The notes below the pieces were generated by a model, which did no database searches, had not been told where the DNA came from, and saw only the letters and a program-made list of their open reading frames with translations. A stretch of DNA of 64,000 nucleotides, taken from NCBI RefSeq assembly GCF_000504285.1, contig NZ_KI632511.1:7918154-7982153 (forward strand). The letters are read 5' to 3'. The position numbers and the translations under genes are program-made. Shown here one piece after another: positions 1 through 8,463 of this stretch (positions within the stretch are counted from its first letter, which is position 1; every line of letters begins with the position of its first letter). This DNA is from Actinospica robiniae DSM 44927. GTDB lineage: Bacteria; Actinomycetota; Actinomycetes; Streptomycetales; Catenulisporaceae.

Positions 1-1
1 C

Positions 2-298
2 CTCGGCATCGGCCGCCCCGCCGCCGGCAAAACCGGCACCACGACGTTGTCGATAGCTACCTGGTTCGACGGCTTCACGCCGCAGCTGGCCACCGCCGTG
101 TGGACCGGCTTCATCAGCCCCAAGCACGGCGACTTCCTCGGCTATATGGAGATCGGCGGCCACTACTGGGCTCAGCAGATCTTCGGCGCCACGATCTCCG
201 CGCCGACCTGGCAGCAGGCGATGGAGGGCGCGCTCAAGGGGCAGTCGGTAGAGGACTTCACCCAGCCCTACGGCTTCCCGCCGATCCCCTCGGGCTGA
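2..298 (+). CDS. Penicillin-binding protein, C-terminal fragment
   Basis: The reading frame is open from the window edge, so the start is missing. About 98 residues remain. They carry the KTGT box of serine transpeptidases (GKTGTT, about residue 10) followed by the typical stretch in which a Trp-Phe-x-Gly-x-Thr-Pro segment precedes ATAVW. This is the last part of the peptidoglycan transpeptidase domain of a class A or B penicillin-binding protein, which cross-links peptidoglycan outside the membrane. The SxxK and SxN motifs lie upstream of the window. The C-terminus ends soon after the domain, with no PASTA repeats visible. Family is fairly sure; subclass cannot be told. Confidence 0.85.
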   Translation, partial: LGIGRPAAGKTGTTTLSIATWFDGFTPQLATAVWTGFISPKHGDFLGYMEIGGHYWAQQIFGATISAPTWQQAMEGALKGQSVEDFTQPYGFPPIPSG

Positions 299-353
299 TT
301 CGCCGTCAGTCCGGCGACGTCGTCGAAGCACCGCCGCGGGATACGCTGAGTCG

Positions 354-767
354 ATGACGGCACCCGACTTCACCGCTCTGCGCCTGGCCGACGGCGTGCT
401 CGCCCCCGCGGACGCGAACGTGGTGCTCGCCGAGTGGATCGCCGAGGGCGCCTCCGGCGAGGAGCCGCTGTACCAGGCGCCCTTGCATCGCCACGAGGAA
501 GACGAGGCGTGGTACGTCCTGGAGGGCAGCCTATGCGTCCGCATCGGCGAGCAGGTGAGCGAGATCTCGGCCGGTGGCGCCGTGATCGTCCCCGGCGGCA
601 TCGCGCACACGTACTGGAACCCGGCGCCCGACCCTGCCCGCTACCTGCTGGTGATGGGTGCTCGTACGTACGCCCTCATCCAGGCGATCCACGCCGCTGA
701 GGACCGTAGCCCGGACGCGTTGCGCCGGCTCTTCCGGGAGTACGGCGCCGAGTTGCTCGACGGCTGA
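354..767 (+). CDS. Cupin-domain protein
   Basis: A 137-residue single-domain cupin. The first cupin motif is visible as HRHEEDEAWYVLEG (His-x-His then Glu, residues about 46-59) and the second as VPGGIAHTYWN (about 82-92), which together would provide the usual metal ligands. Small cupins of this type can be metal-dependent isomerases, dioxygenases or sugar-binding proteins; nothing here picks a substrate. It follows the penicillin-binding protein after 55 bases and precedes the S41 peptidase by 46 bases on the same strand. Start chosen at the first ATG. Cytoplasmic, with no signal peptide. Confidence 0.75.
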   Translation: MTAPDFTALRLADGVLAPADANVVLAEWIAEGASGEEPLYQAPLHRHEEDEAWYVLEGSLCVRIGEQVSEISAGGAVIVPGGIAHTYWNPAPDPARYLLVMGARTYALIQAIHAAEDRSPDALRRLFREYGAELLDG

Positions 768-813
768 TTCGGATGCTTGGAAGCCGTGGATCAGCCGGTG
801 AGGAGCCCGCGGC

Positions 814-1764
814 GTGAACCGTCCGGACCGTCCGAACCCACCCGCGCGACGGTTACGCGCCTACCTGGCCGATGCCGTTGAGGAGATCCGCAAAACTTCC
901 GTGTTCTCCTCTGCGGTGGACTGGGACGAGGTAGAGCGCGAGGCAACGGCAGTACTCGACGTCGCCGACTGCTACGCCGACACCCACGCCTTCCTGCTCG
1001 CGGTACTCCACCGAGCCGGCGGCCCCCACAGCCACCTGACCCCGCCGCCCGGTTCGGCCCCGACCCGCCAACGTAGCCCGCAGATGACAGCGGCCCTGGG
1101 TCCTCCGACACCCACCGGCCACCTCATCGACGAGCCGCCGGCCGCCGTGGCCTACCTGCGCCTGCCGAAGCTGTCCGAAGGCCGCAAGAACACCCGCAGC
1201 TACCTCGCCGCTGGCACCGCGGTCATGAGGAGCCTGATCGCCGCCCGCCCGGCCGGATGGATCGTGGACCTGCGCGCCAACATCGGCGGCGGCATATGGC
1301 CGATGCTCGCCGTCGCCGCCCCGCTGTTGCCCGAAGGCGTCCTCGGGCACTTCCTGCTGCCCGACGGCCGAGCCGAGGTGTGGTCCGCGCACCACGGCCG
1401 GATCAAGCATGACGGCAAGACCATGGCCCGCAGCCGTACCCGTACCCGTACCCACCGCCCCGGCGACGACCAATCCCGCATCGCCGTGCTCACCTCACGC
1501 CACACGTCCAGCGCCGGCGAGGCCGTCGCCCTCGCCTTCCGCGCGCAACCCCGAGCGCGTCTCATCGGCGCCCCCACGGCAGGAATGAGCACCGCCAACC
1601 GCACCCACATCCTGCGCGACGGAACCCGCCTGCGCATCAGCGCGTCCGTCTACGCCGACCACAACCGCGTCCCCGTCGACGGCCCGGTCCCCATCGACGA
1701 GCACCTCCCCGACAACAGCCGCGACAGTGCCCTGAGCGCTGCGCTGCAGTGGATACGCGGCTGA
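814..1764 (+). CDS. S41 family (tail-specific type) peptidase
   Basis: 316 residues beginning with GTG, with a GAGGA ribosome site nine bases upstream. The sequence has the S41 pattern: a strand ending in IVDLRANIGGGIWPML (about residue 150), then TSRHTSSAGEAVALAF (about 230), where the Ser before Ala-Gly is the expected nucleophile, then GAPTAG. The catalytic Lys of classical CtpA proteases is not evident after the Ser, so this resembles the Lys-less members of the clan. No signal peptide or PDZ domain is obvious, which suggests a cytoplasmic hydrolase. Substrate unknown. The gene ends right before the inverted-repeat island. Confidence 0.75.
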   Translation: MNRPDRPNPPARRLRAYLADAVEEIRKTSVFSSAVDWDEVEREATAVLDVADCYADTHAFLLAVLHRAGGPHSHLTPPPGSAPTRQRSPQMTAALGPPTPTGHLIDEPPAAVAYLRLPKLSEGRKNTRSYLAAGTAVMRSLIAARPAGWIVDLRANIGGGIWPMLAVAAPLLPEGVLGHFLLPDGRAEVWSAHHGRIKHDGKTMARSRTRTRTHRPGDDQSRIAVLTSRHTSSAGEAVALAFRAQPRARLIGAPTAGMSTANRTHILRDGTRLRISASVYADHNRVPVDGPVPIDEHLPDNSRDSALSAALQWIRG

Positions 1765-2023
1765 CCGGAGATTCGAGATCTGATGCAGGCTGGTCTGGAA
1801 CCGTGTCTAGCGCGAGTTGATGATCGGCTGGGTGCTGGTGGAGCGTGGTGGTCTGTCGGGTCGGGTGGGGGCGGTCGCTTCGCGTCGCCCTGTTTCGTGT
1901 GTCCACCCACCCACCCGTTGCGTTCGCGGGGCGGCCTGCGGTTTCAAGATCTCGCCTCCGGCGCGGGCCCTTCCCTCGGAGAGAGAGCCGGGGTTTGTGG
2001 GGTGGTGGGGTTGCGGGGGTGTG

Positions 2024-2172
2024 CTCTCTCCTCGGTCGGTCCCCGGAGGCAATCAGGGACCTGCCGGGAGGTCAAGCGGCGGTGGCCCTGGTTGATGATG
2101 GATTTTGCATGGCGCCGCTTGACCTCCCGGCAGAACCCTGATCGGGCTTCGCCTGCCCGACCGAGGAGAGAG
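2024..2172. repeat. Long palindrome in the left arm of the island
   Basis: The outer 16-bp stem pairs CTCTCTCCTCGGTCGG (2024-2039) with its exact complement at 2157-2172. An inner perfect 20-bp stem pairs 2062-2081 with 2113-2132 around a 31-base loop. A shorter pairing involving AATCAGG and CCTGAT lies between them. As DNA it could extrude a cruciform, as RNA it would be a long rod. The same structure recurs at 2895-3043 with a base-pair-preserving change. Confidence 0.9.
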
Positions 2173-2894
2173 CCCACCCCCTGGGGAGCGGTGCGAGCTG
2201 CGCTCGGGCCCGGGTCCCGGCCGGTGTCCCGGTCGCGCTCGGTGCGGAAGGATCCTGCATCGCCCTGATCCGAGCATCCCGGTCCTTGATCCGTGTGAAG
2301 GGTCAGTGGTCCGGCCGCGCTTGCTGCTGAATCGTGCATTGTCGTTCTAGGCCGCCGTCTTCTTCTCTACTGCTTCAACGCCGGGGAGTGCGCCCGAGTG
2401 CCCGGAATCTCCATTATTTTTTCTTTTCCGGCAAAGGCCGGATTCACGGCTTTTGTCGGTGGTGGCGTCTAGTATGGAAGAGTACGGAGGATCGGGACGT
2501 GCGATGGGAGGGGTGGTGGACGGGATGGCTGGTCAGATGGCGTCAGGAGGGTGGCCGAAAGTGGTGCAGGATTTCCCCTTGGCGTGCGACCGGGCCGCGC
2601 GATCCTGTGCAGTGTGTGAGCACCGGGTGGATCCGACCGGGGCGATGCAGAATTCGACGGCAGGCACGATCGGAGCACCGAAGCCTTCGCGCGGATCGAG
2701 GGCCGGGATGTTCGGATCACGGCGATGCAGGATCCTTCCGGATCGAGCGCGGTCCGGCGTGCGGGATTCTGCTGCGAGGTCTGGGATCGGGGTGGAGCGC
2801 ACCGGGGCGATGCACGATTCAGCAGCAAGCGCGACCGGGCCACGGGACGGGACTCGGCCCGAGTGCAGCTCGCACTGCTCCTCCAGGGGGTGTG

Positions 2895-3043
2895 CTCTCT
2901 CCTCGGTCGGGCAGGCGAAGCCCGATCAGGGTTCTGTCGGGAGGTCAAGCGGCGCGATGCAGAATCGAGCATCAGCCCAAGTCACCGCCGCTTGACCTCC
3001 CGACAGGTTCCTGATTGCCTCTGGGGACCGACCGAGGAGAGAG
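2895..3043. repeat. Long palindrome in the right arm of the island
   Basis: Second copy of the nested palindrome. The outer 16-bp stem is 2895-2910 with 3028-3043 and the inner perfect 20-bp stem is 2935-2954 with 2986-3005. Compared with the left copy, the C-G pair at 2064/2130 is T-A here (2937/3003), so both sides of the stem changed together. The loop sequences of the two copies differ much more than the stems. Confidence 0.9.
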
Positions 3044-3316
3044 CACACACCCGCAACCCCACCATCCCGAACCCCAACCCGCCCCGCTACGCCAGCACCC
3101 ACGCGGACCCGGCACTCTCTCCGAGGGAAGGGCCCGCGCCGGAGGCGAGATCTTGAAACCCCAGGCCGCCCCGCTACGCAACGGGTGGGCGGGTGGTCAG
3201 ACGAACCAGGCGACGCGAAGCGCGGCCCGCACCCCGACGACCACCCCGAGCCGACAGATCACCACGCCCCACCGGCACCCAGCCGATCATGAACTCGCAC
3301 TAGAGAGATCTCGAGC

Positions 3317-3937
3317 ATGCCGCTTCCCGAGCACGAACTCGTCGCCACCGCCTCCACCGTGGTCTACCGGAACCGCTGGATCGCCGTCCACGAGGACAAA
3401 ACCCTGCGACACGACGGCGTCGAGGGCATCTACGGCGTTGTCGACGCAGCCGACTTCGCGCTCATCCTCCCCTACACCGACGGCGGGTTTTACCTCGTCG
3501 AGCAGTACCGGTACACGGTGAAGGGGCGGTACTGGGAGTTTCCGGGAGGCTCCTGGGAGGCCCAGCCGGACGCCGATCCCCTCGACGTCGCCCGCGGGGA
3601 GCTGGCTGAGGAGACCGGGCTGACGGCGGGCACCATGACCTCGCTCGGCCACCTCTACCAGGCATACGGGATCAGCGGTCAGGGCTTTCACATGTTCCTC
3701 GCGACCGACCTCACGGTCGGCGAGCCCGACCTTGAGGAGACCGAGGCAGGACTGGTCAGCCGGTGGTTCTCGGAGGCCGAGGTCTGGCAGCTGATCGACG
3801 AGGGCCGCTTCAAGGACGCGCCCTCGATCGCCGCGCTCGCCTGCTTCCAGCGCCACCGGGCGAAGGAGGACGCACGGGGGACGGTGAACTCAGAGCCGGT
3901 CGAGCCAGGCGTGGCCCGGGTGGACGCGGGCGAGTAG
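3317..3937 (+). CDS. Nudix hydrolase, ADP-ribose pyrophosphatase-like
   Basis: 206 residues. The Nudix box starts at GGSWE (about residue 76) and continues to ARGELAEETGL (about 91-101), giving the Glu residues that bind magnesium; the spacing is slightly longer than the canonical box. The N-terminal strand-rich part (KTLRHDGVEGIYGVV) fits ADP-ribose or nucleotide-sugar pyrophosphatases that hydrolyse a diphosphate linkage in the cytoplasm. The ATG begins directly at the edge of the inverted-repeat island and has only a weak purine stretch as ribosome site, so its promoter must lie inside the repeat arm. Its last 48 bases overlap the end of the convergent nucleotidyltransferase gene. Confidence 0.85.
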   Translation: MPLPEHELVATASTVVYRNRWIAVHEDKTLRHDGVEGIYGVVDAADFALILPYTDGGFYLVEQYRYTVKGRYWEFPGGSWEAQPDADPLDVARGELAEETGLTAGTMTSLGHLYQAYGISGQGFHMFLATDLTVGEPDLEETEAGLVSRWFSEAEVWQLIDEGRFKDAPSIAALACFQRHRAKEDARGTVNSEPVEPGVARVDAGE

Positions 3938-4531
3938 GTCGGTGAGGGTTGCGCGCTGGTTCGGATCGAGGTGGGGGAGGGTTTCTTCGAAGTCTGCCTG
4001 GTCTTTTGGGCGCACCTGCTTGGACTTGAAGAGCAGCACGAACTCCGGTGCCAGGTAAGGGATTCCGTCCGCGCTGTGGCGGATGACGGCGTCGTACGGC
4101 AGCCGAATCGTCGGGTCGTGGCGGCAGATCCATGCGTCGCCGTCGTGCGGCTCGCGGAACACGTCGAGGAGGTAGTCGTCGGTTCGCGGGTCGCGTAGCC
4201 AGGTCTGGTGCGTGGCGGCGATGACCTCCGGTGCGGCGCCGCGCCAGAGCCTGCCGCTGCTGACGGCGTCGAAGGCGTAGCCGTCGAATCGCGCGCGGAT
4301 CTCGGCGAAGCGGTTCGCCGGGACGGCGATCTCGAGGTCCCCGTGCTTCCTCGTCTGCTTGCCGCGGAACAGATCCAGCGCCCAGCCCGCGGCCACGTAC
4401 CAAGGCACTGCGACCTCGGCCAGCAGGCGCGCCACCTGGCTCGGAGTCCAGTGATGCGCCCAATTTCCGTCGAGGGCTGCGATCTCCTCAGCGGACAGCC
4501 GCACGCCGCCTTCGAGCTCTGCCTCGCTCAC
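3890..4531 (-). CDS. Nucleotidyltransferase, aminoglycoside 2''-adenylyltransferase-like
   Basis: 213 residues resembling the ANT(2'')/AadB-type nucleotidyltransferase fold: a Gly-Trp-Ala-Leu-Asp-Leu stretch (about residues 47-52), then KHGDLEIAV (about 61-69) in the place of the catalytic acidic pair, then YLLDVFREP and LPYDAVI. Known relatives transfer AMP to aminoglycosides, but many chromosomal members have no proven resistance role. The Asp-x-Glu in the active-site region differs from the usual Asp-x-Asp. Convergent with the Nudix gene and overlapping it by 48 bases. The permuted tRNA-like sequence lies just upstream on the same strand. Confidence 0.7.
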   Translation of the reverse strand: MSEAELEGGVRLSAEEIAALDGNWAHHWTPSQVARLLAEVAVPWYVAAGWALDLFRGKQTRKHGDLEIAVPANRFAEIRARFDGYAFDAVSSGRLWRGAAPEVIAATHQTWLRDPRTDDYLLDVFREPHDGDAWICRHDPTIRLPYDAVIRHSADGIPYLAPEFVLLFKSKQVRPKDQADFEETLPHLDPNQRATLTDLLARVHPGHAWLDRL

Positions 4532-4610
4532 GTCACCAGTCTTTTTCAGTCGGGCGGGGCGGGGCTAGTCCCCGGGGTGGGTTGGCGGATATGGGTATGG
4601 ACACCGCTAA

Positions 4611-4686
4611 GCTGCTCTGCCAGTTGAGCTACGAGGCCTGACGGCCTCGACGGGACTCGAATCCGCAACCCGCCGATTAAGAGTCG
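4611..4686 (-). tRNA. Circularly permuted tRNA-Lys(CUU)-like sequence
   Basis: Read on the minus strand, the 3' part of a tRNA (4686 to 4643: anticodon loop CTCTTAA, anticodon stem TCGGC, variable loop, T arm with TTCGAGT, acceptor CGAGGCC) comes first. A 4-base linker (GTCA) follows, then the 5' part (4638 to 4611: acceptor GGCCTCG, TA, D arm GCTC-AACTGGCA-GAGC, A26, GC). Joined in the normal order the pieces are 28 + 44 = 72 nt with no gap, a perfect 7-bp acceptor stem and a perfect 5-bp anticodon stem (GCCGA/TCGGC). The junction falls between positions 28 and 29. One defect is an A53-C61 mismatch in the T stem. No CCA is encoded. It could be a working permuted gene or a relic of a tandem tRNA pair. 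Confidence 0.65.
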
Positions 4687-4773
4687 ATAAGCGATGGCCT
4701 TCGACCCGCCAGCACCCTCCCCGGGGGCTCGTTGCCGCAACCTTAGGGCCCTGAGTTCGAGCCTGCCAGCGAT

Positions 4774-5478
4774 TTATTGCCGCGGCTGCGGCAGGTAGGG
4801 CGCGATGGCGTGGGCGAGCAGCGGGATCGGCATCGACTGCAGCCAGATCTCGCCCGGACCGGTCAGCGCGACGAGGTGGAAGCCGTTGTCCCCGAACAGG
4901 ATGTTGCGCACGCCCTTGAACCGGGTGATCTGGAAGCTCACCGTCTCCTGGAACAGGCCCACGTGGCCCGGGTGCACCAGCAGCGTCTGGCCCGGCGCCA
5001 GCTGGTAGGTGGTCACCTCGCCGGACAGCTCGATCCAGGCCTCGCCGTTGCCCTGCAGCTTCTGCAGCAGGAAGCCCTCGCCGCCCCACAGACCCGCGCC
5101 GAGGCCGGCCACCGGCGCCGCCGAGGCGTTCACGCCCGGGGTGCCGCACAGAAAGCCGTGCCGGTGCACCATCATCCCGGCGCCCGGCCCGATGCGCACC
5201 GGCAGGATCTGGCCGGGCGCCTTCGTGGCGAACGCGACGATTCCGCCGCCCCCGCCCTGGTTCAGGTACTGGGTCTGGAAGAAGCTGCCGCCGCCGAGGG
5301 CCCGCTTGACCCCGGCCAGGAAGCCGCCGCCTCCGCCCATTCCGTTGCCGGTGGTCTGCGAGACCGCGATGTTGGGCGACATCCACGACAGTTCGCCGTG
5401 TGTGGAGATGACCGACTCGCCCTGGTTGAGGGCGATCTCGAGGACGGGCAGCGTGGTGCCCTTCACAGTGGCCTGCAT
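4774..5478 (-). CDS. AIM24 family protein
   Basis: 234 residues matching the AIM24 (TIM24-like) family of beta-rich proteins: an N-terminal strand block, Gly-rich segments (residues about 46-56 and 74-80), HRHGFLCGTPGV in the middle and the repeated pattern GQTLLVHPGHVGLF near 170. Members are widespread in actinobacteria and often sit near stress or membrane genes; the biochemical role is not settled. The Gly-rich loops here are longer than in many homologues. The gene stands alone, transcribed toward the permuted tRNA-like region. The start is the ATG giving the family N-terminus. Confidence 0.8.
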   Translation of the reverse strand: MQATVKGTTLPVLEIALNQGESVISTHGELSWMSPNIAVSQTTGNGMGGGGGFLAGVKRALGGGSFFQTQYLNQGGGGGIVAFATKAPGQILPVRIGPGAGMMVHRHGFLCGTPGVNASAAPVAGLGAGLWGGEGFLLQKLQGNGEAWIELSGEVTTYQLAPGQTLLVHPGHVGLFQETVSFQITRFKGVRNILFGDNGFHLVALTGPGEIWLQSMPIPLLAHAIAPYLPQPRQ

Positions 5479-5578
5479 GCCTCGGAGCTTACCCGTCGGG
5501 GCGGGTTCGCAACGTGGTGCGGGCCGCCTCCCCGGAACGGGAAGACGGCCCGCGTCGTGCGCGTCGGTCAGCCGGCGG

Positions 5579-7900
5579 CTAGTCGACGTTCAGTGCGTTG
5601 TCATCGACCACGAAGTCCGTGTACAGCGACGCGTCCTCGGAGCCGGTGAACTTGAGCGTGACGGTCTGGCCGACGTACGAGGCCAGGCTGTACGAGTGCT
5701 GGGTGTAGCCGGAGTTGTGGTTCAGGTTGGAGAACGTGGCCAGGGTGCCCAGCACGGTGCCGCTGGAGTTGAGCACCTGCACCTTGAGCGTGTCGTACGC
5801 CGTGGTGGTGGTCGTCTCCGCCGTGTCGATGTGCAGGTAGAAGGAGAACGTGGCCGTGGTGCAGCCGGCCGGGATGGTCACCTTCTGCGCCAGCGTGTCG
5901 GTGTGGGTGGTGCCGTAGCCGTCCATCCAGGCGTCGTAGTTGCCGGAGTGGGCGGGCTCGTCGACCGTGTCCGAGTTGAGTACGCCGGCCGTGGAGGTCC
6001 ACGGGCTGATGGAGCCGGTCTCGAAGCCCGGGTTGCCCAGCAGCTGCGCCGCGCTGCAGCCGCCGCTCGCCGCGTTCACCGTCCAGGTGAAGCTCGCCGA
6101 GCCGGACGCGCCGGTGGTGTCCTGCGCCGTGACGGTCACGCTGAAGGTGCCCGAGGCGGTCGGGGTGCCGGAGATCAGGCCGCTGCTGGAGATCGACAGA
6201 CCGCCCGGCAGACCGGTGGCGCTGAACGTCAGGGTCTGGCCGGAGGCCGAGTCGGTCGCGCTGATCTGCTTCGAGACCGCGGTGCCGACCGTCCCGGTCT
6301 GGTTGCCCGGGCTGGTGACGGTCACCGTGTTACCGGTGGTGGAGTTGATCGTCCAGGTGAAGCTCGCCGAGCCGGACGCGCCGGTGGTGTCCTTCGCCGT
6401 GACGGTCACGCTGGAGCTGCCCGAGGTGGTCGGGGTGCCGGAGATCAGGCCGCTGCTGGAGATCGACAGCCCCGCCGGCAGGCCGGTGGCGCTGAAGGTC
6501 AGGGTCTGGCCGGAGGCCGAGTCGGTCGCGCTGATCTGCTTGGAGACCGCGGTGCCGACGGTGCCGGTCTGCGTGCCCGGGTTGGTCACCGTGACCGTGT
6601 TCGCGCCCGAGGAGCCGTTCGTCAGACCCGTGATGCCGTTCGGGGTGCCGATGCCGGTCGGGCCGTCGTAGCCGGTCTCCGCGGTGCACAGGAACGCCGG
6701 GCTGCAGGACGAGGCGTCCTTGCCGCTGGTGACGTCGTAGAAGTTGGCCGTGTGGTTGTAGACGTCCTGCGCCGGGTTGGCGCCCGCGCTGCCGCCGAGG
6801 GCGTACATCGCCGCCACCATCGGGGAGGACGCGCTGGTGCCGCCCACCTCGTTCCAGCCGCCGTTGCCGTTGGTGGTGTCGTAGACCGCCACGCCGGTGG
6901 CCGGGTCCGCGTCCGCGGCGACGTCGTTGTCGATGCGCTTGGAGCAGCCGCTCAGCCCGAGCGAGGTCTGCCAGCTCGGCTGGGCCTCATACGAGGAGCA
7001 GCCCGAGCCGGTGCCCTCCGAGCCGGTCGTGGTGTTCCACACCGACTCGGTCCAGCCGCGCGAGTTCGAGGCCGTGCTCAGCGCGGTGCCGCCGACGGAG
7101 ACCACGTAGGGCGAGGTCGCCGGGTAGCTCGCGCCGTAGTCCGCGTCGCCCGCGGACACGGTGACCACGACACCCGAGTGGTTGAAGTACGAGTCGTACG
7201 AGGTCTCGGTGGAGTCCTCGCTGCCGCCCCACGAGTTGGAGACGTAGCCGGCCAGGCTCGCCGCCGCGTTGTTGGCGGTGTAGAGGCCGTCACTGGTGTC
7301 GTCCTGCGCCTCGACCAGGACGATGTTGCACAGCGGGCAGATCGCCGACGCCATGTCCAGGTCGAGCGACTCCTCCAGGGTCCAGTCGTCCGAGGACGGG
7401 GCCGTGGAGGGCAGCGGCGAGCTCGCGCCGTTCTGGTTGACCACTCGGAAGCTGGGCACCGCGGGCAGGCCCGCGGCGGAGCGGTAGGCGGCCAGGTCGC
7501 TCGCGGCCGTCGGGTCGTTGTACGCGTCCACGATGGCGATCGTGCGCCCGGACCCGTTCGCGGCCGAGGCCGAGGTCAGGTTGTAGGCGGACTGCAGCTG
7601 CGAGGGACCGTAGCCGACGCCGGAGGGAATGGCGTCGGGCGAGGCAGCGGCGGCGACCGGCTTGATCCCGTCGCGCTTGTACGACATGCAGGACAGTTTG
7701 CCGACGGCGATGTCCGAGCAGACCCGGCTGGCGCCGGAGTTCGTGCTCGTCAACGCCGGCTGCGAGGCGTGCGCCGAACCGGCCAGGGCCGGTGCCGTAG
7801 CGGCCGAGGCCGCCGCGGCGCCGCCCAGGGAGATCGCGGCCCCCAGGGCCACTGCGGTGGCCAGGCTCGCGCCGGCCCGCAGACGTTGGGTGATGCTCAC
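5579..7900 (-). CDS. Secreted sedolisin-like (S53) peptidase with two Ig-like repeats
   Basis: 773 residues from a GTG start. Residues 1-35 form a Sec signal peptide ending near AAAASAA. The catalytic domain (about 95-420) shows the S53 set: EESLD for the Glu/Asp pair, SAGDADYG for the oxyanion Asp, GGTSASSP for the nucleophile Ser. The large N-terminal activation domain of classical sedolisins is absent; only about 60 residues separate the signal peptide from the protease. Two nearly identical 90-residue putative-Ig (He_PIG-like) repeats follow, then a C-terminal domain opening with [15 protein letters not shown] that resembles carbohydrate-binding or adhesion modules. An exported protease, probably surface-targeted. 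Substrate unknown. Confidence 0.88.
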   Translation of the reverse strand: MSITQRLRAGASLATAVALGAAISLGGAAAASAATAPALAGSAHASQPALTSTNSGASRVCSDIAVGKLSCMSYKRDGIKPVAAAASPDAIPSGVGYGPSQLQSAYNLTSASAANGSGRTIAIVDAYNDPTAASDLAAYRSAAGLPAVPSFRVVNQNGASSPLPSTAPSSDDWTLEESLDLDMASAICPLCNIVLVEAQDDTSDGLYTANNAAASLAGYVSNSWGGSEDSTETSYDSYFNHSGVVVTVSAGDADYGASYPATSPYVVSVGGTALSTASNSRGWTESVWNTTTGSEGTGSGCSSYEAQPSWQTSLGLSGCSKRIDNDVAADADPATGVAVYDTTNGNGGWNEVGGTSASSPMVAAMYALGGSAGANPAQDVYNHTANFYDVTSGKDASSCSPAFLCTAETGYDGPTGIGTPNGITGLTNGSSGANTVTVTNPGTQTGTVGTAVSKQISATDSASGQTLTFSATGLPAGLSISSSGLISGTPTTSGSSSVTVTAKDTTGASGSASFTWTINSTTGNTVTVTSPGNQTGTVGTAVSKQISATDSASGQTLTFSATGLPGGLSISSSGLISGTPTASGTFSVTVTAQDTTGASGSASFTWTVNAASGGCSAAQLLGNPGFETGSISPWTSTAGVLNSDTVDEPAHSGNYDAWMDGYGTTHTDTLAQKVTIPAGCTTATFSFYLHIDTAETTTTTAYDTLKVQVLNSSGTVLGTLATFSNLNHNSGYTQHSYSLASYVGQTVTLKFTGSEDASLYTDFVVDDNALNVD
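6057..6600 (-). repeat. Two tandem 270-bp repeats inside the S53 peptidase gene
   Basis: The segment beginning at 6081 recurs almost base for base at 6351, a period of 270 bp or 90 codons. The repeats encode the two Ig-like modules, including the shared block [20 protein letters not shown]. The high nucleotide identity points to recent duplication or gene conversion. Confidence 0.85.
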
Positions 7901-8463
7901 GCGGTGTGTTCCCCTCTCGGGTGGTGCGGCCAGGCGATCGGGTGTGCCCGGCCGCGTGGGTGATGCGGTCGGCTGGCAGCGGGCGCGCGGGATCGCCGCG
8001 GCGCGGGCGGAGCCGGCCGACCGTTTGCCCCGTCGGGCTGCTCGGCGGGACGGTGCGGACGCGTGGAGCGTGGGTGCGATGGTGCGAGGTGGGTAGTGCG
8101 GCGCCCGATCCGACCGTGCCGAGTTCTGGTGGGTGGTGAACTGTGGGTCTACGCCCGGCGAGCCGGGCGACGGTGCGTCAGGTGCTGCGAACCACGCGGC
8201 TCCGGCATCCGACCGACCGGTCGGTTCCGGATCGCGCTGAGCTGAAAACTAGCGCCGGGCCCGGGAGCGGTCAACGCCGGGCGGGTGGGCACGAACGTCA
8301 AGTTCTACCCAAGTCAACCGGTGTCCGCGACTGTGGTCACCGGGGTTTCGGCGCCCTCGAATGGTCCAGTTCTAGTGGAGGGTGCCGGGCGCGCGGCAGA
8401 GGATGGCGGGGGGCCCCGTGCCGGTGTGCGCCGGGACTCGCGGCCGAGGAAAGGGCTGGGACC
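7901..8463. other. 563-bp intergenic region between divergent genes
   Basis: This holds the upstream regions of the S53 peptidase (minus) and the DoxX protein (plus). The purine stretch GAGGGGAA about ten bases from the GTG of the peptidase is its likely ribosome site. I see no convincing gene, RNA or long repeat in the rest. Confidence 0.5.

Larger units (their letters stand above)
1782..3316. repeat. 1.5-kb gene-free island built as a large imperfect inverted repeat
   Basis: The left arm (about 1782-2340) and right arm (about 2700-3316) are reverse complements with scattered changes, around a unique centre near 2345-2640. The longest exact match I verified is 45 bp (1941-1985 against 3115-3159). 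Each arm carries its own nested palindrome (separate entries). The motif CGATGCA recurs at 2643, 2723, 2808 and 2955 and inverted near 2255. The centre has an unusually A/T-rich run at 2405-2425. Open frames exist on both strands but encode mirrored Arg/Ser/Pro-rich peptides without domains, so I call no gene. Candidate identities are a non-autonomous mobile element, a relic of two head-to-head elements, or a structured RNA locus. Confidence 0.85.

Noticed and set aside
1783-3014. Open frames of 161 and 226 codons inside the inverted-repeat island
   Set aside because: They are mirrored on the other strand by the repeat symmetry, are Arg/Ser/Pro-rich and show no domain. Not called as genes.
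4532-4773. Group I intron halves flanking the permuted tRNA
   Set aside because: Fragments such as CCCTAAGG and GGCAACGAGCC look faintly like group I core elements, but I could not find matching P7/P3 pairings and the flanks are only about 80 nt each.
6057-6600. Regular repeats resembling a CRISPR-like or satellite array
   Set aside because: The period is 270 bp, in frame, and encodes two Ig-like domains of the protease.
5009-7963. A 984-codon open frame on the plus strand opposite the S53 peptidase
   Set aside because: It is antisense to a clear protease gene and reads as Arg/Gly/Ala low-complexity sequence, the usual shadow of high-GC coding.
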